Below, one piece after another: positions 1-10,323 of a stretch of 64,000 nt of DNA. The DNA is from Calliopum simillimum (Eukaryota; Arthropoda; Insecta; Diptera; Lauxaniidae), in the NCBI GenBank assembly GCA_951812925.1, contig OX638371.1, positions 41,266,101-41,330,100 of the forward strand. The letters run 5' to 3'. The notes under the pieces were generated by a model. The model was not told the origin of the DNA, did no database searches, and worked only from the letters and a program-made list of their open reading frames with translations. How positions within the stretch are numbered: the stretch's first letter is position 1; each line of letters opens with the position of its first letter. The position numbers and the translations under genes are program-made.

Positions 1-216
1 ATTTTAGATTTCTTAAATGCGCGAGTCCCCAAAACTTTAATATTTCAAATCAACTGTGTATTGCAAAATTCAAAAAGGATTCCAAATACAAAAATTAAGT
101 CTTTTTAGCCATAAAATTCTCAAATTGAAAATTTTTAAAATATTGTTAATAAACACATGCAAGTAATAAAATTTAAAAGTTTTCAATAAGGAAAAAATTA
201 TAAATAGTATATAAGC

Positions 217-374
217 GGCCTGGTCTATGAAAAGGGCGCTTAGGTGTCAAAAAAAAATTTTTTGAATTTTTTGCCGATTCGCATAGAATTGACCTTTCAT
301 AGTTGTTTACCAGCTGTTTTCTCGAAAACTTACAATATTTTCGCACGTAAGCCCCCCTTTTCATAGACCAGGTC
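217..374. mobile_element. Hairpin MITE, about 158 bp
   Basis: The ends are inverted repeats of about 26 bp. The left end reads GGCCTGGTCTATGAAAAGGG and the right end is its near-exact reverse complement, running from about 348 to 374. There is no coding potential: the open frame across it on the minus strand comes only from the palindrome. No clear target-site duplication is visible, so the superfamily is not assigned. Confidence 0.65.
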
Positions 375-975
375 ACATATACTTAAAGTTTCGTTAAAAT
401 AATGACATTTTTTAGCTACATATTTGTAAGGATATTCAAAAAGTTATGGTTTCTATAATTTAAAATTAAAGTGAAATATTTAAATTAATACAAAAATATG
501 CAATATTTTCCATTTATATATGTATTTAATTTTACTGTTCCATGTTCTAAACAAAATTTGAGAGAAATTAAATTCGTTTTGTCAGAGTTTTCAACGTATT
601 AAAAAAGTAATCGATGTTGCCAAAAATCGATCTTTTTTTGCCGATGTTTTCTAGACATCGATGTTTAATTCAGAAAACATCGATGTTCAAAAAATCTATG
701 TTTTTCGGTCGATGTCGCAGCACTACTCCTCATGGTACGCAGCTATCAAAAAAAATTTCTCTGCGTAATTCGGCTAGGGTGCGTAGTTAATCGTGATTTT
801 GTATTTTGATAGCAAGTTGATGTAATATTTGCTTGTTGGTTTTTGTGTGATACTCGGTTAATAAACCATAAAATTTTGGTTTTTTTTAGCAGATACTTAA
901 ATATATTATAACTGTTAATATTACATTTAAGGTTTGCAAAATAAATAAAAGATAACTGCGAAATTTTGGAAACAA
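375..975. other. AT-rich spacer, no gene seen
   Basis: The stretch is AT-rich with a short patch of repeated ATCGATGTT-type phrases (about 610-715). No supported ORF, RNA gene or terminal repeat was found. Confidence 0.5.
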
Positions 976-1541
976 GTGGATAAGGGAGGATTCGTCAAGT
1001 GTAAATGGGAGGATTCGACAACTGAAATTTATACATATGATTCAATTATTTTCCATGAATCTGATTTTTCACAAGATATGGAGTTCGGTACTTATGCCGA
1101 TGTGCAAATGGGTATAGAATCAGCCTGAATCATGTCTCGAACTCGTCCAAGGCTCTGGCCTTCCTGGTCCGAATGATTTGCTGGATATGGCCCCGATTGA
1201 ATACGATATCCCTGATTTTCGTTTTCCCATTGTATCACCGGAAGCAATTCGTCTTTTACCATCTACGATCAAAAGGTTGAAGGATTCAAAAAATCAAGAG
1301 AATCAAGAATTTATATGACTGACGAAGCCTCCCCAAAAGTGGGAGGTTTCGTCATTTATTTTACCTTTGGTTTATTGGTCACATTTCCGAAAATAGGAAA
1401 CATATCGATTTTTTTGTAATTTATAAAAGAAGCACACATATTCGTGCATAGTCCATGTGTATTCAAAATAACATGCACAATTGCATTTGGAAGGTATAAG
1501 GACTTTTTTGTTAGGGTGTCGAAACCTCCCCCTTCTCCCAT
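976..1541 (+). mobile_element. Degraded pogo/Tigger-like DNA element
   Basis: Both sides carry GGGAGG-TTCG-type repeats: GGGAGGATTCGTCA near 984, GGGAGGATTCGACA near 1007, GGGAGGTTTCGTCA near 1341, and inverted copies near 1321 and 1518. Between them, 1118-1318 is an open frame of about 66 codons ending in TGA. Its C-terminal part contains VSPEAIRLLP followed by a basic, polar tail. This pattern resembles the tail of pogo/Tigger (CENP-B-like) transposases, although I recognise only the short motif. The upstream frame (about 1000-1125) is also open but in another phase, so a frameshift is likely. The TIR style resembles the element at 21369-22249. The family call is tentative. Confidence 0.4.
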
Positions 1542-1569
1542 ATATATTAACAATATATATATATTTATA

Positions 1570-2232
1570 CGTGGGCTGCTCGATATATTTCTGGCCTAAT
1601 AATGAAAATGCGAATATTTATCATCAAAAATGGTTTTATTGTTTTTCAAAGTATTCTTCAGCATGATTTATACACTTTTGCATGCGCTCAAACCAATTGT
1701 CGAAGCACTTTTTCCACTTCCACTGAGACACCTTCAAAACATGGTTTTTGAACGCTTCAACAGCATCTTCTGGCGACGAAAATCATTGACCACGCATTTT
1801 TTTCTTGATGTGCGGGAATAGAAAGAATTCATTGGGTGCCAAGTCACGGCTGTACGGCGAATGACCCATCAATTCGACGTTTTGGCCGGTCAAAAGGCGC
1901 TGGTTTGAGCCGATGTGTGAGAAATCACATTGTCATGATGAACAATGATTCGTCTTCTCTTGTTCGTTTTTCGAATTTCTCCGAAGACTTCAGGCAAACA
2001 AATTGTGGTGTACAACTCAGAATTGACCGTCCTACGTTGCTCAAGGAGAACAGTCGGCACATGACCAAATTGATTTTTTCAAGTCACTGTAAACAACATA
2101 AATGATGGTCGTACGTCAAAACGTTCTGAGTACGTTTATGTTAAAAAATATCAAACTTTCTAATAGAAATGTCAGATTGCACCTGGTAACACTTAGTGTT
2201 GCCTAGGCCAGAAATATATCAAGCAACCTACG
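1570..2232 (-). mobile_element. Internally deleted mariner element with TA target
   Basis: Imperfect terminal inverted repeats of about 30 bp face each other. The left end includes CTCGATATATTTCTGGCCTA and the right end is its reverse complement with few changes. Each is flanked by TA (1568-1569 and 2233-2234), the mariner target duplication. At 663 bp it is about half the usual 1.3 kb of an autonomous mariner. It contains the 3' half of a transposase on the minus strand (1636-2110); the helix-turn-helix half is absent. Confidence 0.85.
1636..2110 (-). pseudogene. Mariner transposase C-terminal fragment, frameshifted
   Basis: Reading the minus strand in two phases gives diagnostic mariner blocks. 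These are HHDN followed by SHTSAQT (second catalytic Asp), then after a frameshift SPYSRDLAPNEFFLFPHIKK (third catalytic Asp of the DD34D triad), then a C-terminus with WFERMQKCINH and EYFEKQ before the stop at 1636-1638. There are internal stops, for example TGA just after the KKKMRGQ-type block. The N-terminal DNA-binding domain and the first catalytic Asp are missing. It cannot make transposase and is a molecular fossil. Confidence 0.85.
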
Positions 2233-2420
2233 TACTTATGTATAGATAGCAAAAATGTGCGTAAAAACTAATTTAAAAATGTATTTATCATTAAGCACCT
2301 ATTTGAATACAAACTAAATAAACTATTTTCAATAAATTTTTATAAAATGTAAGCTACACTAGATAAATAAATCAATAGATCAATAAAAAAATTAAAAAAA
2401 AAAAAAAATTCGTTCTTTAA

Positions 2421-2560
2421 TTTTGACTGTAAAACCATTTAAATAACTGTCAATTACAGTTAATCTAGGAAAAAACAGTAATTGAATTTTTGACTGTAAA
2501 ACCGTTTAAATAACTGTGAATTACAGTTATTTGATAAAAAACAGTTTTTTGTCATTTGAC
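2421..2560. repeat. Two-unit tandem repeat, about 68-bp period
   Basis: The phrase TTTTGACTGTAAAACC followed by TTTAAATAACTGT and AATTACAGTTA occurs twice (from about 2421 and about 2489). Looser GACTGTAAAA phrases continue to about 2665 and resume after the MITE at 2680-2918, so the MITE landed inside this GACTGT-rich repeat. Confidence 0.6.
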
Positions 2561-2679
2561 TGTAATTTTTGACTGTCGGTTGCAATAAATTGTAAAAGAC
2601 AGTAAAAAAAAATAACCTACAATTTCCAGTTAAAATGACTGTAAAAGTAATGGGAGTCTTTTTGACTGTTTTTACAATT

Positions 2680-2918
2680 GAGGAGTGGCCGTACCAAAGG
2701 GCCTAAGTACCATTTCGAGGCAAAAGTAGTGTCATTATATGAAACGGGTGACATTTTTTTAGAAGTTAATAAAATTGTTTTCTATTTTCACTAAAACTTT
2801 ACTTGATTGTGTGAAATTCATGTCATTATGTTGGAACAGTCAAATAACTGACTATAAAGCACATAACATTACTTCTGCTTCGAAATGGTACTTATGCCCT
2901 TTGGTACGGCCACTCCTC
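2680..2918. mobile_element. AATT-target MITE, copy 1
   Basis: The TIR begins GAGGAGTGGCCGTACCAAAG and is matched in inverted orientation at the right end, with AATT on both sides (2676-2679, 2919-2922). It is 239 bp and non-coding. A second copy lies at 35332-35529 in the opposite orientation. There the flanking LINE reading frame shows that AATT is a true 4-bp target duplication. No transposase for this family is seen here. Confidence 0.85.
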
Positions 2919-2969
2919 AATTGTTTTTACTGTTAAATTTGTTGTTTTTACCGTCATATTTTTTTGAGT

Positions 2970-3339
2970 GTAAGCCTGAATAACACCAACAACAATAACA
3001 ACAACAAAGAGCAGCACAAGTTATGATTGCAAAAAGGAAAAATTTAAATAAAAAGTTCCACGGGCAGCAGTCACTTATCATTGAAAAAATTAAAACTTGT
3101 TATTAAAAATCGCGTGAAATTGTTGTATGTATTGTTGTTATTATTGTAATGTCTTGCTTAATTTCTTCAAAATTTCTTTGGGTTACTTTTTTTTTTTGTT
3201 TTCCTATAAAAAATGTGGTAAAAAAGGAAATTAGCTACAAATTGCAAATCAAATGAAAAAAAAATTGATAATGCTTCTATAATTTGTTACTAAAACTATG
3301 GGTAAACAACACATTTTTTGGAAAAATTGTGCTTTTTAA
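2970..3339. other. AT-rich spacer, no gene seen
   Basis: It holds an AACAACAA-type patch near 2985-3005, a TTG/TAT patch near 3121-3150 and a run of T near 3188-3198. No supported ORF or mobile-element end was found. Confidence 0.5.
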
Positions 3340-3506
3340 AAAAACAAATCCTCAAAATTTTCGAAAAACATAACTCCGGATTTAAAACTAGGCATAGATT
3401 TTGTAACCAGTTAGAATACCTTTCGCATGACACCAATATCATTCAATCAATCAAGGGGTTCCGGGTTCCGGTTTTGATATAAGCTATATCCCAATCTTCC
3501 GATGAC
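3340..3506. repeat. Segment of the TTA-flanked inverted-repeat family
   Basis: This block aligns by eye with 14410-14580. Both contain a TCAAAATTT phrase, then a run on GACACCAATAT, GGGGTTCC and a TATCC-ATCTTTCGATG-like end. It is therefore a partial copy of the family nested at 13981-14617. It stops at the 5-bp duplication of the palindrome at 3512. Confidence 0.6.
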
Positions 3507-3511
3507 TAGGC

Positions 3512-5272
3512 CACGCCTGTCCTGTGGGTGATTTAAATAAAATTTTCGAGTACCCCATTTTTTTTTAAGGAATTCTGTTAAACATCGTATTTCAACATGT
3601 TTTCAATAAAAAATTTCAAAATCTTTAGAGCACTTCGGAAATGATCGGCTAACGAACGATTTCCATGTTGCTTTAGCCGAAGCAAATAAGATAATTCTGA
3701 AAAATAGCTCCAAATTAAATTTTTTTTTTTCAGATTTGTATTCACTAATGCATAAAAACTAACTTGTGAAAAGAACATTTCGAAATCGTACGCTCAAAAA
3801 AAGTTACTCAAGGTCAAAAGTTGCGAAAATAAATTTTTTTCAATTATTTCGCTTACGGCTGCAATTACGAACAAATAGTGGTCGACAGATATTTACTGAG
3901 TCAACAGTTGTTAAGCTTCAATACCTTACTTCGAAAAAGCAGCACTCATTTTTTTTCTATTACTTATGGTTTAGAAGGTATGTCAATTTAAAAAGTTTTA
4001 AAACTCCGCGATATTTATATTATATGTTGTACTTTTTAAATCAAGATAGCTCTCGAACGGCTTATCGCACGGAAAAAGTAAATATACGTTTGTTTGTAGA
4101 AAATTATATTTCCTACAAACCACTCTCAGGATTTTTTTTTCGTACGATCTATGGCTTAGGATATATTTTCACAAACCGTTAAAATTTTGAAAAACTAGTT
4201 TCTTAAGGAAATCTCTGGAGCTGTTTTCGCTCGATAAAAAGGAACGGGATCTATTTTATTAAAATTTGCATGATCTACAAATAGTATTTGATACATATAT
4301 ACGAAATAATTATCGTTAAATTTTTTTACTTGAAAAAAAAAAAAAAAAAAATTTGCAAATACGTAAAAATTCCGAACATTCACGTTTTCAAAACTAGTAA
4401 AAAATTCATAAAAACTAGACCAAAATTCTTCATACTTGTTTCAAAGAAATTTTTTATTCAAAACTTAAAGAAATTACTCAAAATTCGCCATTTTTTTTTA
4501 AGTAAAAAAATTTGTAGATCATGTAAATTTTAATAAAATAGATCCCGTTCCTTTTTATCGAGCGAAAACAGCTCCAGAGATTTTCTTAAGAAACTAGTTT
4601 TTCAAAATTTTAACGGTTTGTGAAAATATCTCCTAAACCATAGATCGTACGAAAAAAAGTGCTGACAGTGGTTTGTAGGAAATATAATTTTCTACAAACA
4701 AACGTATATTTACTTTTTCCGTGCGATAAGCCGTTCGAGAGTTATCTTGATTTAAAAAGTACAACATATAAATATCGCGAAGTTTTAAAACTTTTTAAAT
4801 TGACATACTTCCTAAACCATAAGTAATAGGAAAAAAATGTTTGACGCTTTTTCGTAGAAAATCATTGAAGCTCAAAAACTGTGTACTCGGTAAATAACTG
4901 TCGACCACTATTTTTTCGTAATTGCAGCCGTAAGCGAAATAATTGAAAAAAAATTATTTTCGCAACTTTTGACCTTGAATAACTTTTTTTGGGCATACGA
5001 TTTTGCAATGTACTTTTCACACGTTATTTTATGCATTAGTGAGTACAATTCCGGAAAAAAAAAATTCATTTGGAACTATTTTTCAGAATTATCCTTTTTT
5101 GCTTCGGCTAAAGCAACATGGAAATCGTTCGTTAGCCGATCATTTCCGAAGTGCTCTAAGGATTTTGAAATTTTTTATTGAAAACATGTCGAAATACGAT
5201 GTTTAACAGAATTCCGTAAAAAAAAATGGGATACTCGAAAATTTTATTCAAATCACCCACAGGACAGGCGTG
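3512..5272. mobile_element. Foldback element, 1.76 kb, CAC ends, 5-bp duplication TAGGC
   Basis: Two arms of about 760-770 bp form a long imperfect palindrome (about 3512-4281 and 4510-5272) around a loop of about 230 bp. The ends read CACGCCTGTCCTGTGGGTGA in inverted orientation. TAGGC is directly repeated at 3507-3511 and 5273-5277. The apparent ORFs inside, including one of 138 codons at 3766-4182, lie in the arms, match no family I know and are AT-driven. The 5-bp duplication and CAC terminus place it with the other CAC-ended foldbacks. The heptamer here (CACGCCT) is the least like a canonical Transib end. It lies directly against the truncated exon at 5273-5314. Confidence 0.8.
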
Positions 5273-5818
5273 TAGGCACTTGCTGCACTTTTTGGTTGTT
5301 TTTGTATTTCATTCCTAAAGCCCTATTTTGGAAAAAACAAATTGGACTTTGTGAAAAATTTTGTTTTTTTTTTAACATACAATAAAGAATAAAGTTAGTA
5401 AGTACTTACATACATCTTTCCATTGAGCAGTTGTTTTTGTCGGTCCTCTCAATGCATTCAGAGAACTTGCCAACTCATCCCATTTGTTACGCAGCTCCTT
5501 TGGTGACGTGGGATTGACGCGCCTGGATATCATTACCGTGTTTGCTGAGCAAAACTCCACATAGAAACAAAGCTGTTCCTGTGATGTGCGCTCCTTTCGC
5601 TTCCTAAATCAATTTATACATTAATATAGCCTTATAACTATACAATTTTATTCCCGGCAATTTCGTATTGATCCGCCAATTTCCTATTGATCTACCAGGC
5701 ATTGCTCTCTCTGACAATAACCTGTTTTGATCAATGGCATACGGCTTGGCTAGCCTCGGGATCAAAGTTGTATACTTATTATTATAAAATTTACTTACTT
5801 TTTATCGGCTAAATCCAT
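5273..5818 (-). pseudogene. Myb/SANT-like DNA-binding gene, three exons, truncated by foldback insertion
   Basis: Exon 1 (5799-5818) begins with ATG in the context CAACAAAAAATGG and ends at a GTAAGT donor. Exon 2 (about 5410-5603) follows a TTTAG acceptor and encodes QEQLCFYVEFCSAN, then KELRNKWDELASSLNALRGP, then TAQWKDV, ending at GTAAGT. The pattern W-x2-L-x2-LN-LxGP then QWK matches insect Myb/SANT-like DNA-binding domains (Myb_DNA-bind_5 type). A candidate exon 3 (5273-5314, acceptor CTTTAG) gives a basic MKYKNNQKVQQVP stretch like the end of that domain. The spliced junction codon reads TGA where the family usually has Trp, and the exon then stops at the 3512-5272 element. Such proteins bind DNA in the nucleus; some are encoded by, or derived from, PIF/Harbinger elements. 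I infer the copy is dead. Confidence 0.65.
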
Positions 5819-5959
5819 TTTTTGTTGATGTTTTCCGTATATCCTATATTTTCACTTTTTTAGTTTAACTTCAGCTGTTGCTTCTTGTTGACGTTTAAAT
5901 AATACTTCTTTTTTTTTTTTTTAAATGTCACAATTTGACAAGTTCACCACTAAAGCTTT

Positions 5960-6114
5960 TGTGTGGTGAATTTATGAGCTTTTTCTAAAAGATTTCTGCG
6001 CCAGAATACCGAATGTCTTCGGGAGTCTTAAAAAATCTAAGAAAGTAATTCTGACATGTATTCCGAAAGACTTTCTGCTGTCTTAACCAGAGTAGCCCTA
6101 TTAGTACATACATA
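5960..6114. other. Spacer between the Myb/SANT fragment and the modular repeat
   Basis: It contains a short GTTCACCAC...GTGGTGAAT hairpin at about 5940-5972 and no supported gene. Confidence 0.4.
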
Positions 6115-6600
6115 TATGAACAATACTTAAGTAAATAGTATCCAATAAAAAAATGGACAGTGCCACTTCCCCGTCCAACCGAAATTTGTCGTATCTCTGA
6201 AAATATTTGAATCTGGTAAATGAGATTTGGTACATATCTAATTGGTACTGGGAAAAAATTTTCAGTAAAAATGGGCGGGGCCACGCCTCCTCATTCTTAA
6301 AAATTCAAATTTGTCATATTTCTGAAACTATTTGGCACAGGTGAATAAGATTAGATAAAGTGATGCGAAAACCTGTGTCAAATAGTTTCAGAGATATGAC
6401 AAATTTGATTTTTTTAAAAGGAGGTGGCGTGATCCCGCCCATTTTTTATAAAATTATGTTTCCCAGTGCCAATTACATATGTACCGAATCTCATTCCCCT
6501 GAGTCCAATATTTCCAGAGATACATGAATTTCGGGTCGAAGAGGCGTGTCATCGCCCATTTTTCTATTAGACGCAATTTACTCAAGCATTGTTCATATAC
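6115..6600. repeat. Modular inverted repeat centred near 6357
   Basis: The left arm (about 6115-6350) and right arm (about 6362-6600) are reverse complements with moderate divergence. Each arm carries the module of a GGGCG-CACGCC box, a TATCTCTGAAA-TATTTG phrase and a GAGATT-GGTACATAT phrase. The same module recurs at 14830-15410. No coding sequence is supported; the minus-strand frame at 5985-6284 runs through the repeat. No target duplication was found. Confidence 0.7.
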
Positions 6601-7042
6601 AACATACCAAATCTCATTCACTTATGTCAAATAGTTTCCAAGATAGGACTGATTCTTGCGATTAAAGCCCTATTTTTCCATATAAATAGCTTTTTTCCCA
6701 CCTTCAACACCCTTGCGGCACGGTCAAATATTTTCCGATCGGGACCAAAATTTTTATGCTTGATATTTACATCAATAGGAAACTTTCTAGCCCCTGGGAG
6801 CAAGGTTTTTTTAATTTTTAATTTTAACGATAGGTCTAATGTACAAAGTGACGGAAAAAGTGTTTTTGGTGTGAAAAAATTAGTTTTTGGAGCAAACTAC
6901 GACACGTTTTGTAAGAAACTTACTTGAAATATGTAGGATTTTCAACATCAGAAAGGAAGTTTAGTTATTGTTTTAAGCTTTAAGTGTGTTTTAGATGTTT
7001 TTTCATTAAAATATGTTATGTTATGTTATGTTTAAGAAAAGG

Positions 7043-7380
7043 GTAAAAATGACCTACATGTGAGGGTTGTACAGGGTTAAAAGTTTATACAAAAATATTC
7101 CCCGTAATATTTTGCATAAGTTTGCTGAACACATGATACACCTCAGATGTAAGGATCATATATTTAGTTCAATTCATCGATTTAACGCAAGAATGCAGTA
7201 TTTTTGTTTTTTTCATGTACAGTGGATAAAAACTTTAAAAATCGATTAAAAAAGAATGTGACGTGCTGGGGAAAATCACGAGACACGGGTATTCTTTTTT
7301 AACGTCTACTTTAAGAATTTTTTGGATTTTCTCATGTTTTTTTTTTTTTTTTTTTTTGAGTCGAACAGTGTTATCACTAA
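7043..7380. repeat. Dispersed repeat family R1, copy 1
   Basis: This block, from TGACCTACATGTGAGGGTTG to TCGAACAGTGT, is repeated with modest divergence at about 34460-34770. An inverted version sits in the palindrome at 44898-45580. It ends in a T run (about 7338-7358). The family is non-coding here. A GGGTTAA phrase near 7073 matches the TTAA-bounded hairpin in the third copy. Confidence 0.75.
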
Positions 7381-9035
7381 CACGTTATATATTGGGTGCA
7401 TTATTTGATGACCTGCAGCTAGCTAAAGAACTCTTAATATGAATGTATTTGATTTTGGGAATAGTGTACCTACTTAAATCTTTATTAATAAATTTAAATA
7501 TTTGTGACAAAAGAATATTTCTTCTTTCGATAAATACATAATGTGGTAGTTGTTTAAGAGTAGCAAATATTTGTGATAAGTTGATATTTATTTCAACTTA
7601 AAATGTTAACAAATTTAATATATTTTTATCATATTATGACTGATACCGCATATTAAATAGTTTCAAATATTAAATTCTATCCAATGCACCATGTGTTAAA
7701 TAATGTCCAATAGTTTCAATGTTTTCTAGTATTTGAAATGAAGTTATGGACTTGTGAATCTTGCGCCTCGGTCAATGACACCATTGGACATATTCATATT
7801 TGTTTTTAGGTTAAAATATTTGTTAGCTTAAACCACAATTAGTGTTCAACTTCACTTTGAATATCATTTAACCGTAAAGAAAAGAATCTACAAACATAAT
7901 TTAATTAGTTCGTCATACAACTCAAAGGATTTTTCGGAATTTCAAAAATCCCTTTCGTGTATTAGTGTAGCTAATCATAGCGCTGCCTTAATTAAATTGC
8001 AGCAAATAACAAAAACAAAAACCGTCGTCCTTCGTCGTCCATGCATTTCGATTTGATTAATAGTTGCATTCGACACGAGATTTAATAAACATCAAAAGCA
8101 AACAAAGCTGATTGCCCCCGGTAAGTCCGAGGACAATGAATTGACATTTGCAGCTTACGTCTCACAAACCTCCCCCGCCCCTTTACCATCATACCAGCCA
8201 TACCATATACGACTTACTACTTAAATGTTGCTGAAACATGCACAAATATTGTAGACCAACAACACCGGAGGCCAAAATAATTTGCTATAAAAGCAAAATA
8301 ATTTCATACGTTCAGAGTATGACTAACTATTTGATGTCGTTGTGTATACATATGTAGATGTATATTATTGTACAATTGAACTACATACAAGTATTTGAAT
8401 TAACTCAAGTATTTACAATTGAAAGAAAAAAAAGTTGACAAACATATTCTTACTGAAATGTATGTATGTATTTAAGAGTCACATATGTGTGTATTGTAAT
8501 TTAATTCAATTAGGATGACCATACGGGTTATCGCTTTACATCAAAATGATATTTACAGATTCCCTTTCACAAACAACTTCTGGAATTTGGACTAAATCGG
8601 ATACTGTTTTTCAGTTAAACTTCATTTGCCAAGTGTGTTAAAATGCATATGGGCATATCCGAAAATTATCTCCTGGTCGTGATCATCTAATTTTTTTTGA
8701 AATTTCAGTTGGCTTCTCTGATTTTTATAAAAAGTCACATAGCTGTTCTAAGTGCTCAGCATGGAGACCTCTCATTATTAGTTTTGGGAAAAAATTTTTT
8801 TTTTTGAAAAATCGATGCAATTTTTTTTCTAAGTCCCGCCATTTTGTCAAAAATAAATTTTTTTAATTTTTGTTTTCGGACTCTTGCAGCATTTTAAACG
8901 TTATTTTAATTTCCATTTTTAAATTTGGAAAATTTTGAAAATTTACTAAATGTCGGCCACTTTTTGAAAAATTTTAAAGTTTTGTTTTTTAAAAAATTTT
9001 TTATACAGAAAGGTGAATAAAAAACAAACATTTTG
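7381..9035. other. Intergenic AT-rich DNA, no gene seen
   Basis: I find no supported ORF, splice-site pattern or transposon ends. There are many A/T homopolymers, notably 8780-8990 where AAATTTTTT phrases dominate. A more balanced patch near 7980-8330 (CGTCGTCC and GCCCCCGG phrases) has no recognisable gene. Confidence 0.4.
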
Positions 9036-9180
9036 TAAAAGAATTGTTTTGCGCTAAATGGGTGTGAGAGCCAAGGGAATTTTTTCCTAAAGAGTCACGT
9101 GACAATTTTTTTAACTTTGTTGTTTACTTTATGTGGACCATTCGTTGATTTCCACATGTGCTCATTTGACGGAATTAGAA

Positions 9181-9242
9181 TCAGCTTGAAGCCCTTGTCC
9201 ACAATGCATTGGATAATCTTACCAACAAATCCACTTTGCGTT
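9181..9242 (-). pseudogene. NDP-kinase-like fragment, left-arm copy
   Basis: The minus strand reads QSGFVGKII followed by DKGFKL with substitutions in between. It is the mirror copy of the fragment at 9827-9893. See that entry for the family argument. Confidence 0.5.
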
Positions 9243-9826
9243 GTTTTGCGCTAAATGGCTTTGAGAGTCACGTGACAATTTTTTTTTACTTCGTTTTGTG
9301 CTTTGAATTACACCCACTAGATGGCCAAAACAAAAATTTCAAAGTACAAGGATATAACTTCCATTGCTTACAAAATACAAGGTATACAAAAAAACCAATA
9401 TTTCCCATATAAATCATAAGAATATTGATGAAATGACCCATGTTTTGAAAAATCTTAAAAATTAATTTTCCAAAAAACATTTAAATCTTTTTAAAAATGA
9501 ATGTTTTTCATCCACCTTTCGAAAGATTTCCGTAAAAAAAATTTTAAGAAAAAAAAAATGTTTTTTCGGAAAACCGATTTTTAAGATTTTTCAAAACATT
9601 GCCGTTATTTTGTCAATACTTATTTTTATGATTTATAGAGGAAATATCGTTTTTTTGTATACCTTGTATTTTCTAAGCAATGGAAGTTATATCCTAGTAC
9701 TTTGAAATTTTTTTTTGGCCATTTAGTGTGTGTAAATCAAAGTACAAAACAAAGTTAAAAAAATTGTCACGTGACTCTTTAGAAAAAATTCCCTTGGCTC
9801 TCACAGTCATTTAGTGCAAAACAACG

Positions 9827-9893
9827 CAAAGTGGATTTGTTGGTAAGATTATCCAACGCATCGAGGATAAGGGCTTCAAGCTGATTCTGATTC
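9827..9893 (+). pseudogene. NDP-kinase-like fragment, right-arm copy
   Basis: The plus strand encodes QSGFVGKIIQRIEDKGFKL. Nucleoside diphosphate kinases (the awd/NME family, which move phosphate between nucleotides) carry a very similar segment shortly after the start, with the pattern QxG-hydrophobic-VGKII-x-R-x-E-x-KGFKL. About 14 of 19 positions fit. The similarity ends abruptly after KL, and upstream the frame meets a TAG near 9812. Only one block, not the catalytic His region, is present. It cannot be functional. I infer a captured exon piece; a chance match is unlikely at this length but not excluded. Confidence 0.55.
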
Positions 9894-10323
9894 CGTCAAA
9901 TGAGCAAATGTGGAAATCAACGAATGGTCCACATAAAGTGAGCTGAAAACCAGCTATCGTTGACTGGGTCTATGAATAAAGTGGTTCACATTCATAAAAC
10001 AGTTTGGGAGTAACAGTGTCAGTATTTTGCATTTCCGAAAAGAATAAGCGAGAAAGCTGAACAAAATTTTGGGAAATTCCAAATTGTATAATGGAAATGT
10101 ATATTGAAAAATCTGATGTTAGTGAATTGACTGTAATATAATTGAAATATATATTTTAATATGATAAAAACTTAATACAAATTAGTATTATATTAAAATG
10201 CAATCTTTTATTTAAATCAGTTCGTAAGGGGTCCGAATTTAGCGAAGCATAAACGAACCACTTTGAAGCTACGTAAACGTTACTATTTTACGAGCTCCAG
10301 GCGTATGTAATACATACTATGTA

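Larger units (their letters stand above)
9036..9945. mobile_element. Foldback element with a captured NDP-kinase-like fragment in both arms
   Basis: Arms of about 380-410 bp (about 9127-9510 and 9535-9943) are reverse complements. Both contain CTTTATGTGGACCATTCG near the outer edge and CACGTGACAATTTTTTT further in. A segment of the arm (TTTTGCGCTAAATGG through GTCACGTGACAA) is additionally duplicated just outside the left arm at 9045-9125. The equivalent part of the left arm itself has lost the CCAAGGGAATTTTTT block. The coding-like segment is listed separately. No target duplication could be defined. Confidence 0.7.

Noticed and set aside
3766..4182. 138-codon open frame on the plus strand
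   Set aside because: It lies in one arm of the 3512-5272 palindrome, is AT-driven, and its mirror in the other arm is not open in the same way. No domain was recognised.
9036..9945. Fifth Transib-type foldback (CACTTTATG end on the right)
   Set aside because: The left end reads TACTTTATG and no 5-bp direct repeat flanks the element.
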